The notes under the pieces: model-generated
What the model was told of the DNA's origin: nothing
Databases searched by the model: none
What the model saw: only the letters and a program-made list of their open reading frames with translations
Shown: positions 8,535 to 16,795 of the stretch, piece by piece
How positions within the stretch are numbered: the first letter of the stretch is position 1
Layout of the letters: each line of letters opens with the position of its first letter
Assembly: GCA_002342035.1 (NCBI GenBank)
Contig: DDPE01000074.1
Location: 1 to 64,000 of the forward strand
Reading direction: 5' to 3'
DNA length: 64,000 nucleotides
Source: Asticcacaulis sp. UBA2476
GTDB taxonomy: Bacteria; Pseudomonadota; Alphaproteobacteria; Caulobacterales; Caulobacteraceae
Program-made: the position numbers and the translations under genes

Positions 8535-10106
8535 CTATTTTATAGGCTTCTTCGGCACATGGCAGTTGACGACCTTAAGCGGCACGTTACGCATCTCGCA
8601 CTGCGTTAACGTCAATCGCTTATGGAAGGTCAGGGGGCTGTAAAAGGCAAAACTGACCAGAAATACAGCCAGCATGGCGGCGATGCCGGTGGCCTGCCAT
8701 TTGACGGCGACTTTGAAGCGCTGAAAGCCGATTTTGACCACCAGCGCCAGGATGAAATAACTTAAACTCAACGCCGGGATATAGTGGTGAATATACATGA
8801 CCCGCTTGGTGCCGAGGTACATGTGTACGCCCATAAACACTGCATACATGGCCATCAGCGCCATCAGCAGGTTCATATCGCGTGAAAATTCGGGCCCTTT
8901 GAGGTAGCGGCTGGTGCCACTTAATCTTCGCATGATCATCACTAATGCCACCCACAGGGCCGCGAACGCCGTCAGCCACTGGGCGACATTGCCGATCATC
9001 TGAACGTAGGAGGTAATGCCCTTGCTGGAATCCCAGCGGTAGGTGATCGCCTTGGCCATCAGCGGCCACAGGATAGGCGTGGAGGCGTTGGGCTCGGTCT
9101 TCACGATGTGGGTGAAGTCATTGTTCATAAAGCTGTAATAGCCGCGGGTAGCATCCCACACGATCTGCGGCGACAGAGACCGCTCACCGGCCAGATAGTC
9201 CTGATAGGACTGCGGCATGTGCTGGCGGTCGAAATTACCGGCAGCGCTTTCAGGGGCCGGATTGTTCGGGTTGATCAGCACATGCAGGGTAAAGACGGCC
9301 GCGATCACAGCCACAAAGGTCGTCGCCATCAGCGCAGAGGCTTTGAGTGCGCGCGGAATGTAGGCTTTGAGCGCTGCGCGGTTATCATAAGCATCGCGCA
9401 GGATCAGAAAACCGCCAAGCGCTGCAAACACCACCACATTGACTTTGACCATGACCGCAAGGCCGATCAGCGTTCCAAACGCGGCATACCACAGGGCCGG
9501 TTTTTTGATGCGCTTTAGGAACAGTTCCAGAAATACCCAGACGGAGGCCATGACGAATACATACTGAAAGCTATCCAGCATGGCGGCTCTGAAATGGACG
9601 ATATAGGCGTTTTCAAGCACATAGATCAGGCTGAACGCCAGCGCCGTGAGCGCCCGGTTCCACAGGGTGAGCATGATCATGTAAAATATGAACGCGCCGA
9701 TGACCCCAAACAGGGCTGACATCAGCCGCGCCCCGTAGAAGTTATAGCCGTCTGGTAGCGGGGTTTCTTTCTGGGTTTTCTTGGTCAGGGCCAGTAGATG
9801 GGTGTCGATCTTATCGTTCTTACCGGCAATCGCTTCGCCGGCGGCGATCAGCATCAGCCCCAGCGGCGGGTGCGAGGCATACGACGCGACGCCTTCCTGA
9901 TAACGCTCTGTGGCGGTAACATAATAGACCTCATCCCAGAAGGCTTTATTGGGGTCATTAAGGTTATGTAGAAAGGTCATGCACGCCACTAAGACGATCA
10001 ACAAACCGCACACATCCCGGCGCGCGCTTTCACCTTTCAGCCACGACAGGGCCGGATGGTCGAATAGCGAGCGGAGTTTGTGGCGCAGATCGGTGAGGGC
10101 GGTCAT
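8535..10106 (-). CDS. GT39/PMT-type protein mannosyltransferase, polytopic
   Basis: Integral membrane glycosyltransferase of 523 residues in the dolichyl-phosphate-mannose protein mannosyltransferase (PMT, GT39) group. It would use a polyprenyl-phosphate sugar to glycosylate exported proteins at the inner membrane. The first periplasmic loop has the family's Asp-Glu pair in KAFWDEVYYVTATERYQEG followed by SHPPLGLMLIAAGE; about ten hydrophobic helices follow. The C-terminal CHVPKKPIK is soluble. ATG 10106 is taken; a TTG at 10115 is also in frame and neither has a strong ribosome site. It is divergent from cobS. Confidence 0.85.
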   Translation of the reverse strand: MTALTDLRHKLRSLFDHPALSWLKGESARRDVCGLLIVLVACMTFLHNLNDPNKAFWDEVYYVTATERYQEGVASYASHPPLGLMLIAAGEAIAGKNDKIDTHLLALTKKTQKETPLPDGYNFYGARLMSALFGVIGAFIFYMIMLTLWNRALTALAFSLIYVLENAYIVHFRAAMLDSFQYVFVMASVWVFLELFLKRIKKPALWYAAFGTLIGLAVMVKVNVVVFAALGGFLILRDAYDNRAALKAYIPRALKASALMATTFVAVIAAVFTLHVLINPNNPAPESAAGNFDRQHMPQSYQDYLAGERSLSPQIVWDATRGYYSFMNNDFTHIVKTEPNASTPILWPLMAKAITYRWDSSKGITSYVQMIGNVAQWLTAFAALWVALVMIMRRLSGTSRYLKGPEFSRDMNLLMALMAMYAVFMGVHMYLGTKRVMYIHHYIPALSLSYFILALVVKIGFQRFKVAVKWQATGIAAMLAVFLVSFAFYSPLTFHKRLTLTQCEMRNVPLKVVNCHVPKKPIK

Positions 10107-10189
10107 AATCTTCAATGTTGGGCGGACAGTTCAAGGTTTCTTACGGCAATTACCGCCTCTGTCAAAAGGATTGATGACAGGGGGAGCTT

Positions 10190-10263
10190 GAGCGGAATAA
10201 TTTTGCTTTGAATGGTTCCGCTCAGCCGCCATTGCGGCGGCGGCCAAGGCGGCGGATGCCGCC
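10190..10263. repeat. Palindromes in the 10107-10399 divergent region
   Basis: The 293-base gap between the mannosyltransferase and cobS must hold both promoters. It contains GAGCGGAA (10190-10197) paired with TTCCGCTC (10216-10223), and a GC-rich hairpin GGCGGC-GGAT-GCCGCC (10248-10263). I could not assign clear -35/-10 boxes for cobS. No cobalamin riboswitch box was recognised. Confidence 0.45.
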
Positions 10264-10399
10264 GCCCGGCGAGGGCGACTAAAACGCGGCAAAAAATCCT
10301 CTGAGGATTGAATTTTTAGGTTGTCTCAGGTCATGTAAAGTCTTAGCTGAAACCCCATATTCCGGGTGACCCCGCCGTTGTTTTACCGAAAGTTTTAAT

Positions 10400-11392
10400 A
10401 TGTCTGAACTCAACGATCCGCTCTTGTCCCTGACGCCGGATATCACCGTCAGCGCGCGCGAGCTGTTCGGCGTCGATTCGGACATGAAGGTGCCTGCTTT
10501 TTCTCACCGTGATGAGCATGTGCCGGAGATCGACCCGACCTATCAGTTCGACCCGCAGACGACGCTGGCCATCTGTGCGGGCTTTGCCTATGACCGCCGG
10601 GTGATGGTGCAGGGCTTTCACGGCACCGGTAAATCGACCCACATCGAACAGGTCGCCGCACGGCTCAACTGGCCGATGGTGCGGATCAACCTCGATAGTC
10701 ATGTGTCACGGATTGACCTGATCGGTAAGGACGCCATTGTCCTGAAAGACGGCCAGCAGGTTACCGAGTTCAAAGAGGGCGTCCTGCCGTGGTCGCTGCA
10801 ACGGCCGGTGGCGCTGTTGTTCGATGAATATGACGCGGGCCGTCCCGATGTGATGTTCGTTATTCAGCGCGTGCTGGAAGCCCAAGGCCGACTGACCCTG
10901 CTGGATCAGAACAAGGTCATTCGGCCAAACCCCTATTTCCGCCTGTTTTCGACCACCAATACCATTGGTCTGGGCGACACGTCGGGGCTTTATCATGGCA
11001 CCCAGCAGATCAATCAGGGCCAGATGGACCGTTGGTCGATCGTAACCACGCTCAATTACCTGTCGCATGAGGCCGAGGTCGCAATCGTACTGGCCAAGCT
11101 GCCGGAGTTTGCGACCCCTGAGCGCCGTCCGCTGATCGAATCCATGGTGCGGGTGGCCGATATGACCCGCTCGGCCTTTGCCAATGGCGATATCTCAACG
11201 GTCATGTCGCCGCGGACGGTCATCACCTGGGCGCAAAACACGATCATCTTTGGCAATGACCCGGAAGTGGCCTTCCGCCTGACTTTCCTGAACAAGACCG
11301 ATGAGCTGGAGCGCCCGACGCTGGCGGAGTTCTATCAGCGCGCGTTTGGTGCGGATGTGAAGGAAAGCGCGCTTAAAGTTAAGGTGATCTAA
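10400..11392 (+). CDS. cobS: Cobaltochelatase subunit CobS (AAA+ ATPase)
   Basis: AAA+ ATPase of the MoxR/CobS type, 330 residues, cytoplasmic. With CobT it forms the ATPase part of the aerobic cobalt chelatase, which inserts Co2+ into hydrogenobyrinic acid a,c-diamide when bound to CobN. Walker A is GFHGTGKST (residues 72-80), Walker B is VALLFDEYD (137-145), and sensor-1 is in FRLFSTTNT. The N-terminal SARELFGVDSDMKVPAF segment is typical of CobS. cobT follows after about 150 bases. No cobN or other cobalamin gene is in the window, so a role outside cobalamin synthesis cannot be excluded. Confidence 0.93.
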   Translation: MSELNDPLLSLTPDITVSARELFGVDSDMKVPAFSHRDEHVPEIDPTYQFDPQTTLAICAGFAYDRRVMVQGFHGTGKSTHIEQVAARLNWPMVRINLDSHVSRIDLIGKDAIVLKDGQQVTEFKEGVLPWSLQRPVALLFDEYDAGRPDVMFVIQRVLEAQGRLTLLDQNKVIRPNPYFRLFSTTNTIGLGDTSGLYHGTQQINQGQMDRWSIVTTLNYLSHEAEVAIVLAKLPEFATPERRPLIESMVRVADMTRSAFANGDISTVMSPRTVITWAQNTIIFGNDPEVAFRLTFLNKTDELERPTLAEFYQRAFGADVKESALKVKVI

Positions 11393-11395
11393 TTC

Positions 11396-11524
11396 TCTCC
11401 TCCCTTGCCTAGCGGGGGAGGGGGACCACGAAGTGGTGGAGGGGGCATGTCAGCGGTGATTGCCCCCTCCGTCTTCGAGACCTGCGGTCTCAAATCCACC
11501 TCCCCCGCTTCGCAAGGGAGGAGA
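11396..11524. repeat. Nested palindromic element between cobS and cobT (MITE/REP-like)
   Basis: A 129-base element with near-perfect 26-base terminal inverted arms (11396-11421 and 11499-11524, two central mismatches). Inside are further palindromes: ACCAC-GAA-GTGGT (11425-11437), GGAGGGGGCA (11438-11447) paired with TGCCCCCTCC (11461-11470), and GAGACC-TGC-GGTCTC (11477-11491). It fills almost the whole cobS-cobT gap and leaves an open frame upstream of cobT that should not be read as protein. No transposase is present. Confidence 0.75.
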
Positions 11525-11542
11525 AGAGGCGATAATTTCCTG

Positions 11543-13423
11543 ATGGCGCAAAAGCCTACCGTCCTGTCTGATCCGTTCCGCAAAGCGCTGGTGCATTCCA
11601 CCCGTGCTCTGGCGGAGGATGCTGAGCTTGAGGTCGTGTTCGGCCCCGATGGCCCGCGTCGGGATGGCAACCGCCTGATTTTGCCTAATCCGCCGCGCGA
11701 TCTGGCCCCAAGGGCGGCCGCACAAGTGCGCGGTGTCGCTGACCGTATGGCGCTGAAAATCGCCCACCACGATGAGCCGGTCCATGCCCGCGCTCGTCCA
11801 TTGGATGAGCGTTCCGGTGAGGTGTTTGATGCACTGGAGCAGGCGCGGCTCGAAGCACTGGGTGCGCGCGCTATGGGCGGGGTGCGGCTTAATCTGCGGG
11901 CGGCGTTAGAGGGCGATCTTGAAAAAAGCGGCCTGACGCGCAAGGAAGAAAAGTCCGAGCTTAATCTGGCCGATGTCATGGGCCTGATCGCGCGTGAGGC
12001 TGTGACGGGCGATCCGGTGCCTGCGTCCGCTCAGCGGGTGGTCAATCTTTTCCGCGACGAGCTGGAGGCCAAGCTCGGCGACCGGTTGGGGGAACTGACT
12101 GAGGTTTTGGGAGATCAGAAAGCCTTTACCCAAAAGGCCCGCGATATCCTTAAGGCGCTGGATCTGGTTGATGACAGTCAGGACGCTCAGGACGAAAAGA
12201 ACGACGACGGCCAGGAGGAAGAGGGGCCGGACAGTCAGGACGATTCCGCCGAAAACGAACCCGAAGCCGATACCGAGGACGATGATCAGGCCAAGCCCGA
12301 TCAGGACGATCAGGATGCCGCCGGACAGGAACAGGCCGCCGAGGGGCAGGACGATTACACCCAGATGGACGGCGATCCGCAGTCCATGTCGGAAACCTCA
12401 TCCGATCAGGAGGTTGATGGCGAGGCGGGCGAGGCGCACGAAGGGCAGGGGCCGAACACCGACGCCCCTATCGTCAAAGACTATGATGTCTATACCCGCG
12501 AATATGATGAGATTATTGCCGCCGAAGACCTGTGTGACGCCGAAGAGTTAGAGCGTCTGCGCGGGTTCCTGAACCAGCAACTGGCCAATCTTTCCAATGT
12601 GGTCTCGCGTCTGGCTAACCGCTTACAGCGGCGTCTGCTGGCCCAACAGAGCCGGTCATGGAGTTTTGACCTCGAAGAAGGGGTGCTGGATGCCTCGCGC
12701 TTGACGCGGGTGATTATCGACCCGTCGGCGCCGTTGTCGTTCAAGCAGGAAAAAGACACCGAGTTCCGCGATACGGTGGTCACGCTTCTGCTCGATAATT
12801 CCGGCTCGATGCGCGGGCGGCCGATCATGGTCGCCGCGGTCTGCGCCGATGTGCTGGCGCGCACGCTGGAGCGCTGCGGCGTCAAGGTCGAGATTTTGGG
12901 CTTTACCACCAAGACCTGGAAGGGTGGGCAGTCACGCGAAAAATGGGTGCGTGAGGGCAAGCCGGCGCAACCGGGGCGGCTGAATGACCTGCGCCACATC
13001 ATCTATAAGGCGGCGGATAATCCGTGGCGGCGGTCCCATAAGAACCTCGGCCTGATGATGCGTGAAGGGTTATTGAAGGAAAACATCGACGGCGAGGCCC
13101 TGCAATGGGCGTACACGCGTCTGCTGGCCCGGCCGGAGCAGCGCAAGATTTTGATGGTGATATCCGACGGCGCGCCGGTCGATGACTCGACCTTAAGCGT
13201 CAATAACGGCCATTATCTTGAGAATCACTTACGCAAAATGATTGCCGATATTGAAACCTCCGGGCGGGTTGAGCTGGCCGCCATTGGGATCGGCCATGAT
13301 GTCACACGCTATTATAAACGCGCCCTGACCCTGATTGACGTTGAGCATCTGGGTGGCGCCCTGGTTGAAAAGCTGGCAGAGTTGTTTGAGGAAAAAACAA
13401 AATCTGCAGGGAAGACGCGCTGA
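11543..13423 (+). CDS. cobT: Cobaltochelatase subunit CobT (VWA domain)
   Basis: CobT, 626 residues, partner of CobS. The N-terminal helical region runs to about residue 205. A strongly acidic low-complexity stretch (rich in Asp, Glu, Gln) covers about 210-330. The C-terminal von Willebrand A domain has its metal-ion site DNSGSM near residue 418. Start ATG 11543 (MAQKPTVLSDPF) is chosen because the upstream in-frame extension is translated palindromic repeat with Gly-rich nonsense. The ribosome site before it is weak (GAGG, 13 bases away), so expression may depend on coupling with cobS. AAA+/VWA pairs such as CobS-CobT also resemble chaperone-like metal-insertion machines of the Mg-chelatase and MoxR type. 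Confidence 0.92.
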   Translation: MAQKPTVLSDPFRKALVHSTRALAEDAELEVVFGPDGPRRDGNRLILPNPPRDLAPRAAAQVRGVADRMALKIAHHDEPVHARARPLDERSGEVFDALEQARLEALGARAMGGVRLNLRAALEGDLEKSGLTRKEEKSELNLADVMGLIAREAVTGDPVPASAQRVVNLFRDELEAKLGDRLGELTEVLGDQKAFTQKARDILKALDLVDDSQDAQDEKNDDGQEEEGPDSQDDSAENEPEADTEDDDQAKPDQDDQDAAGQEQAAEGQDDYTQMDGDPQSMSETSSDQEVDGEAGEAHEGQGPNTDAPIVKDYDVYTREYDEIIAAEDLCDAEELERLRGFLNQQLANLSNVVSRLANRLQRRLLAQQSRSWSFDLEEGVLDASRLTRVIIDPSAPLSFKQEKDTEFRDTVVTLLLDNSGSMRGRPIMVAAVCADVLARTLERCGVKVEILGFTTKTWKGGQSREKWVREGKPAQPGRLNDLRHIIYKAADNPWRRSHKNLGLMMREGLLKENIDGEALQWAYTRLLARPEQRKILMVISDGAPVDDSTLSVNNGHYLENHLRKMIADIETSGRVELAAIGIGHDVTRYYKRALTLIDVEHLGGALVEKLAELFEEKTKSAGKTR

Positions 13424-13439
13424 TCTTTAGCCATCGATG

Positions 13440-13545
13440 CTAGAGCGTATTTCGTTCACATTGAATCGAAATGCGCTCTAGCCTTTTGTTTTGACGCATT
13501 TTTTAAGCGAAAAAACGGTATCCACTTTTTCGCAAAATGCTCTAG
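13440..13545. repeat. Intergenic palindromic repeat pair
   Basis: Two palindromes share GCTCTAG-type ends: CTAGAGCG (13440-13447) with CGCTCTAG (13474-13481), and GCGAAAAA (13507-13514) with TTTTTCGC (13526-13533) ending in GCTCTAG at 13539-13545. The second half (GGTATCCACTTTTTCGC) matches a repeat I recall as abundant in alphaproteobacterial intergenic regions. It lies downstream of cobT and just before the next start codon. Confidence 0.7.
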
Positions 13546-13566
13546 AATCGATTTTGGGGACGTGTC

Positions 13567-14565
13567 ATGCGTTTAAGCCTGGTGTTTGTGTCGGCCTTTG
13601 TGTGTCTGGCGGCCTACGCGTCTCTGGCCAAGCCGGTGAAGGGGCTGCTGAACCCTAAGCCCCAGCCCTATGATACGCCGCAACGCTTTGTCGATATCGA
13701 GCGCCTGCCGACTGACGGCGCTGCAGGTAATGCCGTAACCTATGCTGTCGGCTATAAGTTGAGGCCGATCGGCACGGACCTGTTTATCGGACTGTCTGAC
13801 CTTAAGGCAACCCAAGGGCCGGACGGCCTGAGCGTCGAGGCCGTGTCGGATGCGGGTAGTTTTGCGACCTTTACCATCCCTGCGAACAATGAGCGGCGCG
13901 GTCCCCTGACGTTTGAGCTATTGCGCGGCACGGACGGGCAGGTGCTGGGCAATAAGGTGCTGGCCGATGCCGAAGCCTTGGCGGTCGATGAGCGCACCGG
14001 CGATCACTACATTGCCTTTGAGGGCGAGCCGCGCGTTATGTTGTACAGGGCGGACGGCTTCCGAGGGGCTGCTGAGCGCTTGCCATTGCAAAACCTGCCG
14101 TCACTGCCCGATAATGAAGGCCTTGAGGCCATGACCCTGCTGATGGGCGAGCACGGGGCGGCGTCCCTCCTGCTTGGGGCCGAATCGGGTGGTTTCTGGC
14201 TGTGTCCGTTGTCGACCTTTAACTGCGCCGCGATTCGCGGGCCTAAGACGCCGGGGTTTGGCTATGCCTTGGTGTCGCTGAGCGCGCTGCCGGATCGGCC
14301 GGATGATATTCTGGCGCTGTACCGGTTTTATACGCCGTGGACCGGGCCGCGCACTAAACTCACGCATTTGCGCTTAGAGGCGGGGCGTCTAGTGTCGAAG
14401 GCAGAGCTTCTGACGATTGCTCCGCCCATGCCCTATGCCAATTATGAAGGCGTGTCAGCCATCCGCACTGATGGCGGCTACAGGCTCTACATCATCAGTG
14501 ATCCGATCGAAGAGGATGAGGAATATACCCTTCTGCTGGGTTTCGACTGGGCCTTTAAAGGGTAG
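13567..14565 (+). CDS. Esterase-like activity of phytase family protein
   Basis: Exported protein of 332 residues with a short N-terminal hydrophobic signal (about residues 1-22), matching the 'esterase-like activity of phytase' group, a beta-propeller-like fold. Supporting motifs are DAEALAVDERTGDHYIAFE, NEGLEAMTLL and YANYEGVSAIRTDGGYRLY, which recur along the chain as propeller blades. No enzymatic activity can be read from the sequence. It is a single-gene unit: a palindromic repeat lies upstream and a bidirectional terminator downstream. Confidence 0.8.
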   Translation: MRLSLVFVSAFVCLAAYASLAKPVKGLLNPKPQPYDTPQRFVDIERLPTDGAAGNAVTYAVGYKLRPIGTDLFIGLSDLKATQGPDGLSVEAVSDAGSFATFTIPANNERRGPLTFELLRGTDGQVLGNKVLADAEALAVDERTGDHYIAFEGEPRVMLYRADGFRGAAERLPLQNLPSLPDNEGLEAMTLLMGEHGAASLLLGAESGGFWLCPLSTFNCAAIRGPKTPGFGYALVSLSALPDRPDDILALYRFYTPWTGPRTKLTHLRLEAGRLVSKAELLTIAPPMPYANYEGVSAIRTDGGYRLYIISDPIEEDEEYTLLLGFDWAFKG

Positions 14566-14575
14566 ACGCGCATGC

Positions 14576-14611
14576 AAAAAACCCCCGAAGCATAAAGCTT
14601 CGGGGGTTTTT
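14576..14611. terminator. Bidirectional terminator between phytase-like gene and rpmB
   Basis: Stem CCCCCGAAGC (14582-14591) with GCTTCGGGGG (14597-14606), preceded by an A run and followed by a T run, so it can terminate both the plus-strand gene and minus-strand rpmB. Confidence 0.93.
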
Positions 14612-14631
14612 AAACAGGTCGTACGCAGCGA

Positions 14632-14928
14632 TTAAGCGGCGACGGTTTCCGCCAGCTTTGCCTTGATCTGCTTCTTCAGGCGACGCGCGCGCAAAGAAAG
14701 TTCAGCATCGTCAGCCTTGATGAGGAAGACGTCCAGACCACCACGGAAGTCCAGCGTGCGCAGAGCGGCGTTGGAAATCTTCAGGCGGAACGATTGGTTC
14801 AGGGCTTCGGATTGAAGCGAAGTCTGACGCAGCGACGGCAGGAAGCGGCGCTTGGTTTTGATGTTAGAGTGGCTCACCGAGTGGCCAACCATAGGGCCTA
14901 CACCCGTGAGTTCGCAGCGACGCGACAT
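14632..14928 (-). CDS. rpmB: 50S ribosomal protein L28
   Basis: L28 protein of the large ribosomal subunit, 98 residues. It starts MSRRCELTGVGP, has the conserved VSHSNIKTKRRFLPSL segment and the basic C-terminus LRARRLKKQIKAKLAE. Start 14928 is chosen over an upstream GTG (14937) because AGGTGA is 5 bases before it and all L28 proteins begin this way. A near-consensus promoter sits about 70 bases upstream and a strong terminator just downstream, so it is transcribed alone. Confidence 0.98.
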   Translation of the reverse strand: MSRRCELTGVGPMVGHSVSHSNIKTKRRFLPSLRQTSLQSEALNQSFRLKISNAALRTLDFRGGLDVFLIKADDAELSLRARRLKKQIKAKLAETVAA

Positions 14929-14996
14929 AGGATTCACCTTCGTCGAAAATAATGTTAGGCGCGACGGGAGACGTGTCCCTCACGCAAGAGGTGCGG

Positions 14997-15025
14997 TGTA
15001 TAGGCAAAGCCCGCCGTCTGGTCAA
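14997..15025 (-). promoter_or_regulatory. Housekeeping promoter of rpmB
   Basis: Reading the minus strand: -35 TTGACC (15025-15020), 17-base spacer, -10 TATACA (15002-14997). Expected transcription start is near 14990, giving a leader of about 60 bases before the L28 ATG. Confidence 0.8.
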
Positions 15026-15082
15026 GTGAAAATAGCGATTTTTACACGACGACCAAGGCTCAAATAGCTTTCCGTCGCCGGA

Positions 15083-15225
15083 CAAAAAAAGAGTCCGCTC
15101 AAATGGAGCGAACCCGAAAATCCGAAGACTAATAAAATCGTTTTGGAAGGGCAGACCGCCTGCAGGGGAAGCGGCGGCCTGACTCCAAGGGGATTAGATA
15201 TCGAAGAGTGACGTTCGGTATCTGA
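15083..15225 (-). ncRNA. Candidate small RNA between rpmB and carD
   Basis: The non-coding stretch between the rpmB promoter and carD shows the pattern of an independent transcript on the minus strand: a promoter-like pair (15231-15258), then hairpin GATACCGAA...TTCGATATC (about 15219-15194), hairpin CCGCC...GGCGG in the middle, and a short hairpin CGCTC-CATTT-GAGCG (15110-15096) followed by ACTCTTTTTTT. Expected length is about 140 nt. I do not recognise it as 6S, SRP, tmRNA or RNase P RNA. Prediction only. Confidence 0.4.
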
Positions 15226-15230
15226 GGGCA

Positions 15231-15258
15231 GCTATAGCACAGCTTTGCGGCAATGCAA
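15231..15258 (-). promoter_or_regulatory. Candidate promoter for the rpmB-carD small RNA
   Basis: Minus strand: TTGCATT (15258-15252), 13 bases, then GCTATAGC (15238-15231). The second box fits the Caulobacter -10 pattern GCTANAWC as I recall it. GCTATAGC is itself a palindrome, so it would also read as a -10 on the other strand. Confidence 0.45.
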
Positions 15259-15330
15259 TAATGTTTTTTATGAAACTAAATAAATATCAATTGATACTAA
15301 TTTTAGCGTTTCGAGTTAAAGGCAGGCACG

Positions 15331-15361
15331 AAAAAAGCCTTCCGGGTTACCGGAAGGCTTT
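15331..15361 (-). terminator. Terminator of carD
   Basis: Perfect 11-bp stem (15335-15345 with 15350-15360), loop GTTA, followed on the minus strand by TTTTTT. It lies 29 bases after the carD stop. Confidence 0.93.
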
Positions 15362-15389
15362 AGATTGAACGGCATCAGGCCAGTGCGGC

Positions 15390-15902
15390 TTACGCGGCGA
15401 CCTTATGCAGAGACTTGTTCAGTATGGCGACGGCGGCGTCGCGGTCGATTTGTTCGATGGCGGCCACTTCACGGGCCATGCGATCCAGAGCCGATTCGTA
15501 AAGCTGACGCTCGGAATAGGACTGCTCTGGCTGGTTGCCAGAGCGATAAAGGTCGCGAACGACTTCAGCGATGGACACCAGATCGCCGGAATTGATCTTG
15601 GCTTCATATTCCTGTGCGCGACGCGACCACATGGTGCGCTTGATACGGGCGCGGCCTTTGAGCGTGGTCAGGGCCTGAGACATGACGGCTTCAGCGGCCA
15701 GATGGCGCAGACCGGCGGTCTTGGCCTTCTTGGTCGGGACGCGCAGGGTCATTTTTTCGTGGTCGAAGGTGACGACATAGACTTCGAGTGTCATGCCAGC
15801 GACTTCCTGAACCTCGACAGCGGAGATCTGGCCCACGCCATGGGCGGGGTATACGACCTTATCACCTACGTTGTAATCGGAGTTTGCAGCGGCGTACGAC
15901 AT
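15390..15902 (-). CDS. CarD/CdnL-type RNA polymerase-binding transcription factor
   Basis: CarD/CdnL family regulator, 170 residues. The N-terminal Tudor-like RNA-polymerase interaction domain is seen in YNVGDKVVYPAHGVGQI (about 10-26), followed by the helical DNA-contacting C-terminal domain (KGRARIKRTMWSRRAQEYE, DLVSIAEVVRDLYR). These proteins bind the polymerase beta subunit and stabilise the open promoter complex, especially at rRNA and other growth genes. RBS AAAGGA precedes the start. It lies in the common alphaproteobacterial order helicase, S4 protein, ferredoxin, carD, but has its own 400-base upstream region and terminator. Confidence 0.95.
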   Translation of the reverse strand: MSYAAANSDYNVGDKVVYPAHGVGQISAVEVQEVAGMTLEVYVVTFDHEKMTLRVPTKKAKTAGLRHLAAEAVMSQALTTLKGRARIKRTMWSRRAQEYEAKINSGDLVSIAEVVRDLYRSGNQPEQSYSERQLYESALDRMAREVAAIEQIDRDAAVAILNKSLHKVAA

Positions 15903-16302
15903 TGCGGTCCTTTCGTTAAGGCAAGGTGGGGATCGGGGTTGTCTTTGAGGTATCAGCCATGCAACTCAGGGCGCAGACGGCGCTGAGGGCAATTGAGGCA
16001 CAAAAAAACCGATGCCTGCAAACCGTTTGGGGTTTAAAGACATGCGGATATGTGCCAATTCCTGACTAAGACAAGCCTGTCATCCGACCTTTGTCGATGA
16101 TGCGTCCTTAAAAGGATTTAAGAGGCGCGGGGAGTGAAGAAACGGTATCAGGCGAGCGCTGATGAGCGCGCAGCCGACATAACAGACACGTATCTATCAC
16201 AAAAATGCGCAAAAATAAAGCGTTGCCGGGAAGATTTATTAACAGGGGCTAAGATTCTTAGGGAATTCTTAGCCCTATTTTTGCCTCATTTGGCGCTGCC
16301 GC
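15903..16302. other. Intergenic region between carD and ferredoxin gene
   Basis: This 400-base gap should contain the carD promoter. A weak minus-strand candidate is TTGTCT with ATATCC 17 bases on, near 16040-16070. Close to the ferredoxin gene is a 9-bp inverted repeat GGGCTAAGA (16246-16254) / TCTTAGCCC (16267-16275), flanked on the plus strand by TATTTTTG, possibly the ferredoxin terminator. No convincing protein-coding frame is present. Confidence 0.5.
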
Positions 16303-16644
16303 CTACTTACCGTCGCCGGGTTTTTCGGAGAAATACTTCTCGAACTTGCCCTCTTCGCGCTCAAAGTCTTCGCGATCGGCAGGCGGGGTGCCCTTTACCG
16401 AAATATTCGGCCAGGTGCGCGAATATTTCGAGTTGACCTCCAGCCACTTGCCGTCGGGCTCATCCTCGGTGTCGGCCTTGATGGCATCGACCGGGCATTC
16501 AGGTTCACAGACGCCGCAGTCAATGCATTCATCCGGATTGATGACGAGGAAGTTTTCACCTTCGTAGAAGCAGTCCACCGGGCACACTTCCACGCAGTCC
16601 ATGAACTTGCACTTTACGCAGGGGTCAGTGACGATATAGGTCAT
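16303..16644 (-). CDS. fdxA: 7Fe-8S ferredoxin FdxA
   Basis: Small soluble electron carrier of 113 residues. It has Cys9, Cys17, Cys21 and Cys25 in the 3Fe-4S-type region CVKCKFMDCVEVCPVDC and a second cluster set ECIDCGVCEPECP, then the C-terminal tail of about 45 residues typical of the Azotobacter FdI/FdxA group (WPNISVKGTPP). Its neighbours are the S4 protein gene and carD on the same strand. Confidence 0.95.
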   Translation of the reverse strand: MTYIVTDPCVKCKFMDCVEVCPVDCFYEGENFLVINPDECIDCGVCEPECPVDAIKADTEDEPDGKWLEVNSKYSRTWPNISVKGTPPADREDFEREEGKFEKYFSEKPGDGK

Positions 16645-16795
16645 CGAACGCTTTTAGCCTCATCAAGAATACGCAGTCATCTGAATAGGCGTCGTCTTGG
16701 CTTTTTTGAGCCGCAACTGTCAAGGCAGAATTGGGAGGGTGTGGGTTTAATTTTGCTAACGCGGCTGGCTTTTGTGCGAATGCAAAACAAGTGCA

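Noticed and set aside
11405..11542. Upstream in-frame extension of CobT
   Set aside because: It translates the palindromic repeat (Gly/Ser-rich nonsense); CobT proteins begin at the MAQKPTVLSDPF region.
10400..13423. AAA+ plus VWA pair as a phage-defence module
   Set aside because: Sequence motifs and order match CobS and CobT closely, and no effector gene accompanies them.
15083..15225. Identification of the candidate RNA as 6S, SRP or tmRNA
   Set aside because: None of the conserved cores of those RNAs was found.
16134..16436. 100-residue open frame between carD and the ferredoxin gene
   Set aside because: It runs antisense into the ferredoxin gene, and has irregular composition and no ribosome site.
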